Shown: piece after piece, positions 16,992-24,902 of the stretch | Numbering within the stretch: the stretch's first letter is position 1 | Layout: each line of letters opens with the position of its first letter | Source: Bacteroidales bacterium M2 | GTDB taxonomy: Bacteria; Bacteroidota; Bacteroidia; Bacteroidales; Muribaculaceae | Reading direction: 5' to 3' | DNA length: 33,233 bases | Assembly: GCA_001689415.1 (NCBI GenBank) | Contig: LUJM01000061.1 | Span: 1-33,233, forward strand | Notes under the pieces: model-generated | Seen by the model: only the letters and a program-made list of their open reading frames with translations | Told to the model about the DNA's origin: nothing | Databases searched by the model: none | Made by a program: the position numbers and the translations under genes

Positions 16992-17609
16992 ATGGAAAAG
17001 GAATCCGCCCCCAAACTATTCATCATTGCCGGATGCAACGGCGCCGGCAAGACAACTGCAGCGATGACCCTGCTGCCCGAACTTCTGGGCTGCAACCAGT
17101 TTGTCAATGCCGACGAAATCGCCCACGGCCTTTCGCCTTTCGACCCTGCCAGCGTCGCTTTCGCTGCAGGTCGTATAATGCTGGCCCGAGTTGCAATCCT
17201 CATGGCGGCAAAGGCAACATTTGCGATTGAGACTACATTGGCCACTCGATCGTACGCACAACTGGTTAAAGCGGCACAAAAAGCCGGATATACGGTAGAA
17301 CTGATGTTTGTTTGGCTTGCAAGCCCCCAAGCTGCAAAAGTGCGCGTGGCAAGGCGTGTGGCTGAAGGAGGCCACGACATTCCCGACCATATAATTGAGC
17401 GCAGATACGCCGCCGGGCTGGCAAACCTTTTCGACGTATTCATGCCTATTGTCGACTTCTGGACCATTGTCGACAACTCTCAGGGGCTTTACGAAATCGT
17501 AGCCTCCTCTCTCAAAATTGAAAACCCAACGACCTATTCGCAAATTAAAGCAACATATGACCGTAACCGAAATGGAGAATCGGCTGTCGCAACTGAGGAC
17601 AGGCTTTGA
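16992..17609 (+). CDS. Zeta-toxin family P-loop kinase
   Basis: A 205-residue P-loop protein of the zeta-toxin family. Classical zeta toxins phosphorylate UDP-N-acetylglucosamine and block cell-wall synthesis; whether this one does is not known. Visible features are the Walker A motif GCNGAGKTT (14-22), NADEIAHGLSPF (about 37-48) with the putative catalytic Asp, FAIETTLATRSY (about 77-88) for substrate binding, and the Arg-rich lid VARRVAEGGHDIPDHIIERR (about 118-137). This is the subgroup often seen without a classical epsilon antitoxin. A small gene overlaps its 3' end and may be its partner. It has a TAACTTTG promoter element just upstream. Confidence 0.87.
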   Translation: MEKESAPKLFIIAGCNGAGKTTAAMTLLPELLGCNQFVNADEIAHGLSPFDPASVAFAAGRIMLARVAILMAAKATFAIETTLATRSYAQLVKAAQKAGYTVELMFVWLASPQAAKVRVARRVAEGGHDIPDHIIERRYAAGLANLFDVFMPIVDFWTIVDNSQGLYEIVASSLKIENPTTYSQIKATYDRNRNGESAVATEDRL

Positions 17610-17763
17610 CATAGCGATTGAGCGTACACTTCGTGAAAAGGCCGCCAAAGGCAGGCCGATTGTTGTGGTCGCTCCGGATGGAAGCCCCGTCATACGGAGC
17701 GCCGAACATGCCCTCGCCGATTTCTACAGCAAACGACGCGCAAAAGAAGTCCCGGCTCAGTGA
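17557..17763 (+). CDS. Small protein overlapping the zeta-toxin gene
   Basis: A 68-residue protein whose start lies inside the 3' end of the zeta-toxin gene in another frame; an earlier in-frame Met at 17518 is possible. It has an N-terminal amphipathic helix (TVTEMENRLSQLRTGFDIAI), then KAAKGRPIVVVAPDGSPVIR and a charged tail. Small proteins with a helix plus a G(N/R)PIVV...DG segment are often encoded next to this zeta subgroup in my recollection, so it may be an antitoxin or accessory factor. That role is inference. The overlap implies coupled translation and fixed stoichiometry. Confidence 0.65.
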   Translation: MTVTEMENRLSQLRTGFDIAIERTLREKAAKGRPIVVVAPDGSPVIRSAEHALADFYSKRRAKEVPAQ

Positions 17764-18107
17764 GGTATCCCCCTTTACCCCCCTCGCTGCTATTTTGACA
17801 AACATAATATTCCATAGATTACTTCACATCTTCTTCATCCCCACCCAAATGCTGTTTGGGCCAATCAATCTTAATCAACATTTAGGCGAATGGTGGCCGC
17901 TCTGGCGATTTCATCTTCTCATATAAATTTTTGCAAGCCCCGGGCTTTTATTCTTAACTTTGAGAACAGCTAAAGCATTGAACCATTGAAACGTTATTCA
18001 GAGTCATAGTTTCCGGTGCAAACCTGCAGCAAGTTGCCTACCTCGATGTAGAGACACGAATTTATCTAAATCAATTATGTATTCACCAATAGGTCTTTAT
18101 AGATACT
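17764..18107. other. 344-bp intergenic region with a promoter
   Basis: No convincing gene. It has a C/T-rich start, then a promoter-like block at 17930-17962, and a long AT-rich segment leading into the orphan gene at 18108. The roughly 140 nt between the predicted transcription start and 18108 form a long leader in which I recognise no known riboswitch. Confidence 0.5.
17930..17962 (+). promoter_or_regulatory. Promoter with palindrome in its spacer
   Basis: TTTG at 17930-17933, a 21-bp spacer and TAACTTTG at 17955-17962. The spacer contains the perfect 13-nt palindrome AAGCCC-C-GGGCTT (17935-17947), a plausible operator. It probably drives the AT-rich orphan gene. Confidence 0.5.
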
Positions 18108-18746
18108 ATGAAAAAACTCATTCGAAATAAAATATTTTGGGCTATTATAGCTCTCGGTATTTTAATAGCGTTTTTCTTGTTAAACGCGGCTCATGTCGAG
18201 AATGTGTCTTATATACCGGAGTTGGACATGTATATAAAATTCGAAAGAGTGCATCCCGACAAACCGACAATACTGCAGCTAAGCTTTAGCCGCGTAGGGT
18301 CATTCGAGGATGCAGATATTCTGGAATTTGATTATAATGACAGTTATGGTTCTCCGGAAATATATGTAATAAATAAAGATACAATATTCATTATTGATTC
18401 ACGAGGTGAAAATAATATAAAGATTTCAGAAAAAGGAATTGACATTATATATCATGATGGAGTCTTAAACAATATCTATGGCATCAAAGATTGCGACATA
18501 CGATATTACGGAGCAAACCCCATCCAATATACCCCGGAGTTTGGAATAGATTATGTGATTAAATATTTCAATTTGGATTATGACAACATCCTTGTTTCAG
18601 TTGCGCAAGACGAATTGAAATCAATAAAGAAACCCAAAACCGATATCTATCGAATTTATATAGAATATTGGGGAATGGGATATCGTATTACAGACTTTCA
18701 AGGACAAGAAATATTTAAATATATAAAAGACAATTGGTTACATTAG
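18108..18746 (+). CDS. AT-rich orphan membrane-anchored protein
   Basis: A 212-residue protein I do not recognise. It has a basic N-terminus (MKKLIRNK), one hydrophobic segment (about 9-26) and then an acidic, Tyr- and Ile-rich domain expected outside the cytoplasm or in the periplasm. Its base composition is strikingly AT-rich, with many ATA, AAT and TAT codons, compared with the balanced composition of metG and uvrC around it, which suggests recent acquisition. It lies alone between the zeta-toxin pair and a convergent AAA ATPase. It could be an immunity or effector-like protein, but there is no direct evidence. Confidence 0.7.
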   Translation: MKKLIRNKIFWAIIALGILIAFFLLNAAHVENVSYIPELDMYIKFERVHPDKPTILQLSFSRVGSFEDADILEFDYNDSYGSPEIYVINKDTIFIIDSRGENNIKISEKGIDIIYHDGVLNNIYGIKDCDIRYYGANPIQYTPEFGIDYVIKYFNLDYDNILVSVAQDELKSIKKPKTDIYRIYIEYWGMGYRITDFQGQEIFKYIKDNWLH

Positions 18747-18807
18747 CTTATTACATATACCTAAACCTTAACCCCGGCCTCTGAAATAGCCGTCGTGATT
18801 TTGTCGG

Positions 18808-19959
18808 TTAAACTTCCGGTATAGAATACAAGCCGTTGATAAAAATCCTCATTAAGGGGTCGGTAAGGCTATAGCCTTTCTCCGATTTATACACAAGGCC
18901 CAGTCTGATTAGTTTTAACAATGCACTCTGCACCGAGCTCGCCGATGGCAGCGAGTGCCTTTTTATAAATTCGGCCGACATCGGACTTTCTACAAGTTTG
19001 TCTTTAGCCAAAGCATATAGTGTCGATTTTTGCCTTACGCTTACATTCGACAGCATTTCGCGATATATCACCTCGTTAGCCGCCAACATGGCATTTACGG
19101 CGCGACGAACTGTCTCCAGTCCACACCTTGTCCCTTTTGCCGTTTCTGCAAAAGCACCATTCATGCTTCGCTGCATATAAAATGTGTTGCCTTCAAAAAG
19201 GCGGAAGGCCCAACGAACAGGTTCTGCATCGATAGTTCTATCCCTTTGAGAGAAAAGCTCTTGAGCAAATGCCACATACACATCCTCGCAAATTGGATCG
19301 AGGTGCATAATCTCAGAACTATTATAGAATGGACGCTTGGACGACACAAACATTTCCTGTAATATCGTTTGCTCACTACCGGCAAAAACAAACGAGGCGT
19401 TGCCAAGGCGTTGCATATGGCTTCGCAGTATAGCCTCGGTATTCTTTTCAGGATATTTCGTAATCTGCTGAAACTCGTCAATCACAACTATAACAGGCTT
19501 TTCGCTATGCTCTATGAAGTTAAAAATTTCTTCGAGCGTATATTCCGGATGCTTAATGTCGCCCAACTGGATGTCAAAAGTCGGGAATCCGCTCACCGGG
19601 TCAAAACCAAATGTTCCATTGAGCGATTTAAGTGCAGCAAGGAAGCCTCTCACCCTCGCCTCGCCCTTTGATTTAAGGGCCTCAAATATCGACTTGCCAA
19701 GCAAATAGGTAAATTCGCCCAATGAGTTGGTCTGAAGAATATCGAAAAAGAACGTAAGATACTCGTCTGCAATCTCTTTAGAATCTTGCAAGGTTACATA
19801 AACAAGCGACGTCTTACCCATACGACGCGGAGAGATCAACACTACGTTTCGACCGTTTATAAGCGCCGAAGTTAGTCTTTGCTGCTCTTCTTCGCGGTCA
19901 CAAAAATAAGGCCGCTTTATTCGATGACCAAGAATGAAGGGATTACGAGGCTTTTCCAT
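18808..19959 (-). CDS. ATPase_2-type AAA ATPase with winged-helix tail
   Basis: A 383-residue ATP-binding protein of the archaeal-ATPase-like (ATPase_2, STAND-related) group. Features are an N-terminal NPFILGHRI and FCDREEE lead-in, the Walker A SPRRMGKTS (43-51), the Walker B VIVVIDEFQQI (about 155-165), and a sensor-like FVFAGSEQT near 190. A C-terminal winged-helix domain (about 315-375: SAEFIKRHSLPSASSVQSAL, then LGLVYKSEKGYSL) could bind DNA. These proteins are common as single genes in Bacteroidetes; their role is uncertain, with defence or mobile-element functions suspected. A strong promoter with an inverted repeat lies just upstream. Confidence 0.83.
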   Translation of the reverse strand: MEKPRNPFILGHRIKRPYFCDREEEQQRLTSALINGRNVVLISPRRMGKTSLVYVTLQDSKEIADEYLTFFFDILQTNSLGEFTYLLGKSIFEALKSKGEARVRGFLAALKSLNGTFGFDPVSGFPTFDIQLGDIKHPEYTLEEIFNFIEHSEKPVIVVIDEFQQITKYPEKNTEAILRSHMQRLGNASFVFAGSEQTILQEMFVSSKRPFYNSSEIMHLDPICEDVYVAFAQELFSQRDRTIDAEPVRWAFRLFEGNTFYMQRSMNGAFAETAKGTRCGLETVRRAVNAMLAANEVIYREMLSNVSVRQKSTLYALAKDKLVESPMSAEFIKRHSLPSASSVQSALLKLIRLGLVYKSEKGYSLTDPLMRIFINGLYSIPEV

Positions 19960-19973
19960 AACTCAAGTTTTTG

Positions 19974-20032
19974 CAAATATAACAACTACCCCCCAATTAT
20001 GCAAATCACATAATGCAAATCGCATAATTGGG
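19974..20032 (-). promoter_or_regulatory. ATPase promoter with 11-bp inverted-repeat operator
   Basis: On the minus strand TATATTTG (19981-19974) and TTTG (20005-20002) are separated by exactly 20 bp, a perfect Bacteroidetes promoter. An 11-bp inverted repeat CCCAATTATGC (19992-20002) / GCATAATTGGG (20022-20032) starts in the spacer, reaches into the -33 box and extends upstream of it. Between the arms is a further ATAATGCAAAT echo. The position suits a repressor or autoregulator. Confidence 0.65.
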
Positions 20033-20130
20033 CGTTGGGCGTTTTTTCATGTTATGTCAATATATTTAGCCTACTTTAAAACTATTTTCGCCGGGGATTT
20101 TATATCTTTGTATAAATATTTTTCCATACA

Positions 20131-21948
20131 ATGAAACACGAAAAAAGTCAGGAATTAAAAGAAAAGATTGCCATTTTGCCCGATACCCCGGGAGTATATA
20201 TGTACTTCGACAAAGAGGGCACGGTGATTTATGTCGGCAAAGCAAAAAACCTGAAGCGACGTGTTTCGTCATACTTCAACCGCACCCACGATGTACTGCG
20301 TACCAACCTGCTTGTGCGCAACATCGCCGATATGAAGTATATCGTCGTGCCAACCGAGCAGGACGCCCTCAACCTCGAGAACTCAATGATTAAGGAGTAC
20401 AAGCCTCGGTATAATGTGCTCCTTAAAGACGATAAATCATACCCCTGGATAGTCGTTACCAACGAACTTTATCCCCGAGTATACCTCACTCGTCAGCACA
20501 TTCGCGATGGCTCGAAATATTACGGTCCTTACACCAACACCGCCGTTGTCCGAACAGTGCTCGACCTTGTTTCCGAACTCTACCCTATTCGCACTTGCCG
20601 CACCCCTATCACACCCGACTACCTTGCCCGAGGCAAAGGCCGCCTGTGCCTGCAATACCATATAAAAAGATGCAAAGGCTGCTGCACCGGCGAAATAGAT
20701 GCCAAGACTTACAATGGCTATATCGACAGGATTCGACAGATTCTTCGCGGTGAAACACAGGAGCTTATGACATATCTCCGCGACGAGATGCAACGACTGA
20801 GCATGGAACTCCGATTCGAAGAAGCCCAGGAGTTGAAGCAAAGCTACAAGCTGCTCGAAAATTACCGCTCCAAGAGCGTGATTGTGAGCCAGACAATAGG
20901 CGACATCGACGTATTCGGTTTCGACGACGACGGCAGCAACGACGTGTATGTCAACTACATGCACGTGCGACGCGGCGCTGTCGTTCGCAGCGTGACACTG
21001 AGATATAAACGTAGCCTCGAAGAATCCAAAGCACAGATTCTCGGCTATGCCATGGAAGAAATACGCCAAAGCCTTGGCGTAGAATACGATGAAATCATCG
21101 TTGCCGAAGCCCCGGAAATCGAAATGACCGGCATCACGTTCACCATTCCGCGACGCGGCGACAAGGCCAAGTTGCTCGAGGTCAGCGAGCGTAATGCCCG
21201 ACAGAACCGTATCGACGACCTCAAACACATGGAGCGCCACAACCCGGAAGAACGCGTAGACCGACTCATGGAGCGCATGAAGGCCGACTTCCGCCTCAAC
21301 GAGCTACCCAGGCACATCGAATGTTTCGACAACTCCAACATCCAAGGCACAAACCCGGTGGCATCGTGCGTAGTCTTTCGCAACGGCAGGCCGTCGAAAA
21401 AAGACTACCGACACTTCAACATACGCACCGTCGAAGGCCCCGACGACTTCGCCTCGATGAAAGAAGTCCTCACCCGCCGATACACCCGCCTTGTCGAAGA
21501 AGGCCAAGGCCTGCCGCAGCTCATCGTGGTCGACGGTGGCAAAGGACAGCTAAGCAGCGCCGTCGAAGCTCTCGACGAAATGGGGCTGCGAGGTCAGATT
21601 GCCGCGGTCGGCATTGCTAAGCGACTCGAAGAGATATACTTCCCCGGCGACAGCATTCCGCTCTACATCGACAAGAATTCGGAAACCCTGCGCGTGGTAC
21701 AGCATCTTCGCGACGAAGCCCACCGATTCGGCATCACACACCACCGCAACCGACGCAGCAAAAGCGCACTCGTCGGAGAGCTCGACGGCATCAAAGGCAT
21801 TGGGCCAAAAACTGCCGAAGCTCTGCTACAGCATTTCAAGAGCGTAAAAAGAATTCGCGAAGCCTCCGAGGGCGACATCGCCGCCATTATTGGCCCGGCA
21901 AAAGCCCGCATCGTAAAGTCGAGCCTAAGCGCAACGGGTAATGCGTAA
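20131..21948 (+). CDS. uvrC: Excinuclease ABC subunit C
   Basis: A 605-residue UvrC, the dual-incision nuclease of nucleotide excision repair acting after UvrA-UvrB damage recognition. It has a GIY-YIG nuclease domain (about 18-45: TPGVYMYF then VIYVGKAKNLKRRV) and a Cys-rich segment (CRTP, LCLQYHIKRCKGCC, about 155-190). A UVR/UvrB-binding helix (about 210-235) follows, then the RNase H-like C-terminal nuclease with IECFDNSNIQG and LIVVDGGKGQL. Tandem helix-hairpin-helix motifs end the protein (IKGIGPKTAEALL). The length is normal. A TATCTTTG box lies about 20 bp before the start. Confidence 0.97.
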   Translation: MKHEKSQELKEKIAILPDTPGVYMYFDKEGTVIYVGKAKNLKRRVSSYFNRTHDVLRTNLLVRNIADMKYIVVPTEQDALNLENSMIKEYKPRYNVLLKDDKSYPWIVVTNELYPRVYLTRQHIRDGSKYYGPYTNTAVVRTVLDLVSELYPIRTCRTPITPDYLARGKGRLCLQYHIKRCKGCCTGEIDAKTYNGYIDRIRQILRGETQELMTYLRDEMQRLSMELRFEEAQELKQSYKLLENYRSKSVIVSQTIGDIDVFGFDDDGSNDVYVNYMHVRRGAVVRSVTLRYKRSLEESKAQILGYAMEEIRQSLGVEYDEIIVAEAPEIEMTGITFTIPRRGDKAKLLEVSERNARQNRIDDLKHMERHNPEERVDRLMERMKADFRLNELPRHIECFDNSNIQGTNPVASCVVFRNGRPSKKDYRHFNIRTVEGPDDFASMKEVLTRRYTRLVEEGQGLPQLIVVDGGKGQLSSAVEALDEMGLRGQIAAVGIAKRLEEIYFPGDSIPLYIDKNSETLRVVQHLRDEAHRFGITHHRNRRSKSALVGELDGIKGIGPKTAEALLQHFKSVKRIREASEGDIAAIIGPAKARIVKSSLSATGNA

Positions 21949-21985
21949 TGAAGAATGTAGAATGCATAATGGATAATGCCGAATG
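21935..21985. repeat. Degenerate TAATG-type tandem repeat
   Basis: The end of uvrC and the following bases contain repeated variants of the unit (T/A)AATGCATAATG and GAATG. Such short AT-rich runs are frequent in Bacteroidetes intergenic DNA. No function is inferred. Confidence 0.4.
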
Positions 21986-22007
21986 CTAAATCAAAATTAA
22001 TCTTTTG

Positions 22008-22039
22008 TTTGCCAATCTTGATTTTTATTCCTATTTTTG
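22008..22039 (+). promoter_or_regulatory. Promoter of the HTH-methyltransferase gene
   Basis: TTTG at 22008-22011, a 20-bp spacer and TATTTTTG at 22032-22039: an exact match to the Bacteroidetes promoter form. The start codon follows about 32 bp later. The N-terminal HTH of the encoded protein could bind here. Confidence 0.7.
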
Positions 22040-22071
22040 CCAAACTTTGTCAAAATAGCGAATAACAATAA

Positions 22072-23442
22072 ATGTATACGATCGGGTTAATTCTTAAAGA
22101 CTTACGCGAAGATAGAGGTATCTCCGTAAACTCTGTGCAGGAGAAATCGGGCATCGACGCCACTCTTTTGAGCAGAATCGAGAATGGCCGGAGACTTCCT
22201 ACATTGCAGCAGATAAGCCAATTGTCGCAAATTTACAATGTTGACGAGCAACAGCTTATCGTGCAGAGAGAAAGCGACCGCATCGTAAAGTCGATCGAAT
22301 ACCCTGAAATTGCCGAAGAAACCCTTCAGGCCGCAGAAGCTAAAGTTCGCTACGGCGAACAATACATGTCTTTGTTTCAAGAAATTATATACCCCAGCAC
22401 GATTAAGCTCGAAAGCCGCCGCTACATCGGCAGCAAAGCCAAACTTACCGACTGGATTTTGACAACCATTTTAAGCGAGACCGAAGATGTAAAATCTTTT
22501 TGCGATATTTTCGCCGGTACGGGTACGGTGTCTAACAAAGCCGTTAGATTATTCGACAAAGTGATAATGAACGACTTCCTATTCTCCAACAATGTGATAT
22601 ATAAGGCTTTTTTCGCACCCGGAGAATGGAGCCAGTCGAAATTATACGACATCATATACTCGTACAACCGCCTCGACCCGCGCGATTTAGACGACAATTA
22701 TTTCTCTATCAACTTCGGCGGCAAATTCTACGAATACGGTCTTTCAAAACTGATAGGCTATATCCGACAAGACATCGAAGACCTCAAGCCCACCCTGACA
22801 GAGAAAGAGTACAATATACTCCTCGCTTCGCTGATATACAATATCGACAAGCTTGCCAACACCGTAGGGCACTTCGATGCATATATCAAAAAACCGATAA
22901 AGGAACGCCCATTCCGAATGAGGCTGATCGATGCCAAGTCAATACCTAATGTAGAGATATACCGGGGCGACGCCAACGAACTCGCCCGCGCCATAGATGT
23001 AGATGTAGTATACATCGACCCGCCCTACAATTCGCGACAATACTGCCGATTCTACCACCTATACGAAACACTCGTAAAGTGGGACATGCCGCAGCTTTTC
23101 GGCACCGCTCTAAAACCGGCGCCCGAGAATATGAGCCGCTACTGCACAAACCGAGCGGCAGAATCGTTTATGGACCTCGTGGCAAATATAAATGCGCGAT
23201 ACCTTGTCGTTTCTTACAACAACACCTACAACTCCAAAAGCAAGTCGTCGGAAAACAAAATCAAACTCGAAGACATCAAGCGCATTCTCGAAATGTGCGG
23301 CGAAACACGTGTTTACGAGCATAGCCACTCTGCTTTCAACACCGGCAAGACCGAGTTTAAAGACCACAAAGAATTACTATTTATTACCAAAGTAGATGAA
23401 ACAAAAAAACGTGAATCGTTCGCCACTATTCTACGTAGGTGA
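22072..23442 (+). CDS. XRE-HTH / D12-class adenine DNA methyltransferase fusion
   Basis: A 456-residue fusion. Residues 1-65 are a Cro/XRE helix-turn-helix (LKDLREDRGISVNSVQEKSG, then SRIENGRRLPTLQQ), and a short linker follows. The rest is an N6-adenine methyltransferase of the D12/alpha class: motif X-like RRYIGSKAKLTDWI (about 118-131), motif I FAGTG (147-151) for S-adenosylmethionine, and catalytic motif IV DPPYNSRQY (316-324). The HTH resembles the controller proteins of restriction-modification systems, so the enzyme may repress its own promoter. Its 3' end overlaps the start of a methyltransferase remnant, and an endonuclease-like remnant follows. It now appears to be a solitary methylase. 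Confidence 0.87.
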   Translation: MYTIGLILKDLREDRGISVNSVQEKSGIDATLLSRIENGRRLPTLQQISQLSQIYNVDEQQLIVQRESDRIVKSIEYPEIAEETLQAAEAKVRYGEQYMSLFQEIIYPSTIKLESRRYIGSKAKLTDWILTTILSETEDVKSFCDIFAGTGTVSNKAVRLFDKVIMNDFLFSNNVIYKAFFAPGEWSQSKLYDIIYSYNRLDPRDLDDNYFSINFGGKFYEYGLSKLIGYIRQDIEDLKPTLTEKEYNILLASLIYNIDKLANTVGHFDAYIKKPIKERPFRMRLIDAKSIPNVEIYRGDANELARAIDVDVVYIDPPYNSRQYCRFYHLYETLVKWDMPQLFGTALKPAPENMSRYCTNRAAESFMDLVANINARYLVVSYNNTYNSKSKSSENKIKLEDIKRILEMCGETRVYEHSHSAFNTGKTEFKDHKELLFITKVDETKKRESFATILRR

Positions 23443-23479
23443 GAATGTGGCTGACGATACAGTTTTAACTGTCCGGTAA
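23396..23479 (+). pseudogene. Remnant of a second adenine methyltransferase
   Basis: An ATG inside the 3' end of the intact methyltransferase gene opens a frame that begins MKQKNVNRSPLFYVG, the usual opening of Dam/D12-type methyltransferases (NRSPLFYVGDK). After about 15 residues the similarity stops and the frame ends at 23479. The overlap with the upstream gene is what a coupled second methyltransferase of a restriction-modification operon would show. The rest of the gene is missing, apparently by internal deletion. The identification rests on a short stretch. Confidence 0.6.
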
Positions 23480-23654
23480 TTACCATGTCAACAGAGTTAG
23501 TGACGCTCAGTGCATATTCATCGCGCCATCTCTTTTCAGCGACACCATAGACCAAATCGACTGGGTAAACGACACCAAAAACCTGACAATACGAGCCTAC
23601 AAGATAGCCGATTTCATCAACTATCTCGCATCTGCAAAGAAACTGTACAAGTAA
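23469..23654 (+). pseudogene. C-terminal remnant of a probable Type II restriction endonuclease
   Basis: An open frame without a start codon runs to a stop at 23652-23654, three bases short of the convergent TPM gene. It encodes CIFIAPSLFSDTIDQIDW and then TIRAYKIADFINYLAS. The (C)IFIAP...DT segment and the final helical FINYL segment resemble the C-terminal ends of AlwI-like Type IIS endonucleases as I recall them. With the fragment before it, this looks like the far end of a deleted stretch that removed most of a methyltransferase and an endonuclease gene. The call is an inference from a short match. Confidence 0.5.
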
Positions 23655-23657
23655 ATA

Positions 23658-24902
23658 TTACCAGCCGCCCGAAGCGCCGCCGCCTCCGGTCATACCACCG
23701 CCAAAGCCGCCTCCGCCGCCGTGACCGCCACGACCACCGCCACTAATTATGATAGGGGCAACAAGCGTAGGGATGACATAGTATACAGAGTTGACATGAC
23801 CGCAATTGAGACAAGTGTACTCCTTGACGCCCTGGCCTTTACGAGCCGTTGTGGCCGGATATAGTATTCGGTCGCGAGTGAGTCGGCAGGCTCGCGAATG
23901 GCAAAGCTCGCAAACGCGGTAACCCGAATTTGCCTTTACATACGGCTCGATATCGGTCTCGCCGCATTTAGGACACAGCCACACATCATAATCCACCGAG
24001 CCTATACGCTCCTCAGTGTCCTGGGCCTGGTTTAGATAATCATTGTCGTGAACTTCGTCAACCTTGTTCATCTTTGTTCCGCAACGAGGGCATTTGCGTG
24101 CGCTGTTGCGGTAGCGCTGCATGGCAAGAAGCAGCGGCACCGACGCCACAGCCGGTACGCCAAGGCCAAAGAAAGTCATCGCAAGATACACCGGTTTCAG
24201 ACCATTGAGCGCCAGATATTTGTCGTGGCGCGACTTGCTGCGGTTGTTGTACATTGTCAGCAGCAGCAAACCAAGCATTATCAATGCAATAACTACAGCT
24301 ATACCGAAATACATGCCGAAAAACGAGCCGAGGTCAATCTCCTCGCGACGCGAGGCAAAATCCGCATCTTGCTCACGCGACAAGATTTCGGCGGCTGCAT
24401 CGGGGTCGGAAAGAATGCCCCTTATGGTTTCTGAGGCATCCACAATACCCTTGCCGTAATCACCTTTGCGGAATGCAGGGAACATCTGGTTGCGCAAAAT
24501 GCCCGCGCAAACAACATCAGGCAGCACGCCTTCGAGGCCGTAGCCAGGCCTTATAGCTGCTCTACGGAGGTCTTTTGCCACGAGTATCAGCAGACCGTTG
24601 TCAACATCGCTTTTGCCAAGCCCCCACTTTGTAAACAATTCTGTCGCAAAACTGTCTATATCGCCGCCTTCGATATCATCGACCACCACAACAACAGCCT
24701 CGGCACTCGTAGAGCGGCGTATATCGCGCATAATGGCATCGGCCTGAGCCAAAGCCTCTGGCGAAAGTATATTATCAGGATCGGATACAAAACGCGTACT
24801 GTCGGCCAGATGTACATTCGGTATCCGGTCGACAGTATATGTTGCTGCAAACGCTGCCAGCGTGAGCAGTATGAGATTAAGTACTACAAATATACGTTTC
24901 AT
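23658..24902 (-). CDS. TPM-domain protein with zinc-ribbon and Gly-rich tail
   Basis: A 414-residue membrane protein: signal sequence (1-19), TPM (YgcG-type) domain at about 35-160 (VSDPDNILSPEALAQAD, KSDVDNGLLILVAKD, IRPGYGLEGVLPD), then transmembrane segments (about 195-215 and 240-262). A cytoplasmic region carries four CxxC pairs (CPRC, CPKC, CELC, CLNC), indicating zinc ribbons, and a glycine-rich tail ends in GASGGW. TPM proteins are linked to envelope and photosystem maintenance in other organisms; the exact role here is unknown. It overlaps the preceding small gene by 4 nt and ends next to the convergent restriction-modification remnant. Confidence 0.85.
   Translation of the reverse strand: MKRIFVVLNLILLTLAAFAATYTVDRIPNVHLADSTRFVSDPDNILSPEALAQADAIMRDIRRSTSAEAVVVVVDDIEGGDIDSFATELFTKWGLGKSDVDNGLLILVAKDLRRAAIRPGYGLEGVLPDVVCAGILRNQMFPAFRKGDYGKGIVDASETIRGILSDPDAAAEILSREQDADFASRREEIDLGSFFGMYFGIAVVIALIMLGLLLLTMYNNRSKSRHDKYLALNGLKPVYLAMTFFGLGVPAVASVPLLLAMQRYRNSARKCPRCGTKMNKVDEVHDNDYLNQAQDTEERIGSVDYDVWLCPKCGETDIEPYVKANSGYRVCELCHSRACRLTRDRILYPATTARKGQGVKEYTCLNCGHVNSVYYVIPTLVAPIIISGGGRGGHGGGGGFGGGMTGGGGASGGW

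Noticed and set aside
17618..17926. 102-codon plus-strand frame after the zeta-toxin gene
   Set aside because: It overlaps the better-supported small partner in another frame, and its downstream part shows no protein-like pattern.
20437..21240. 267-codon minus-strand frame inside uvrC
   Set aside because: Antisense shadow of uvrC with no recognisable domain.
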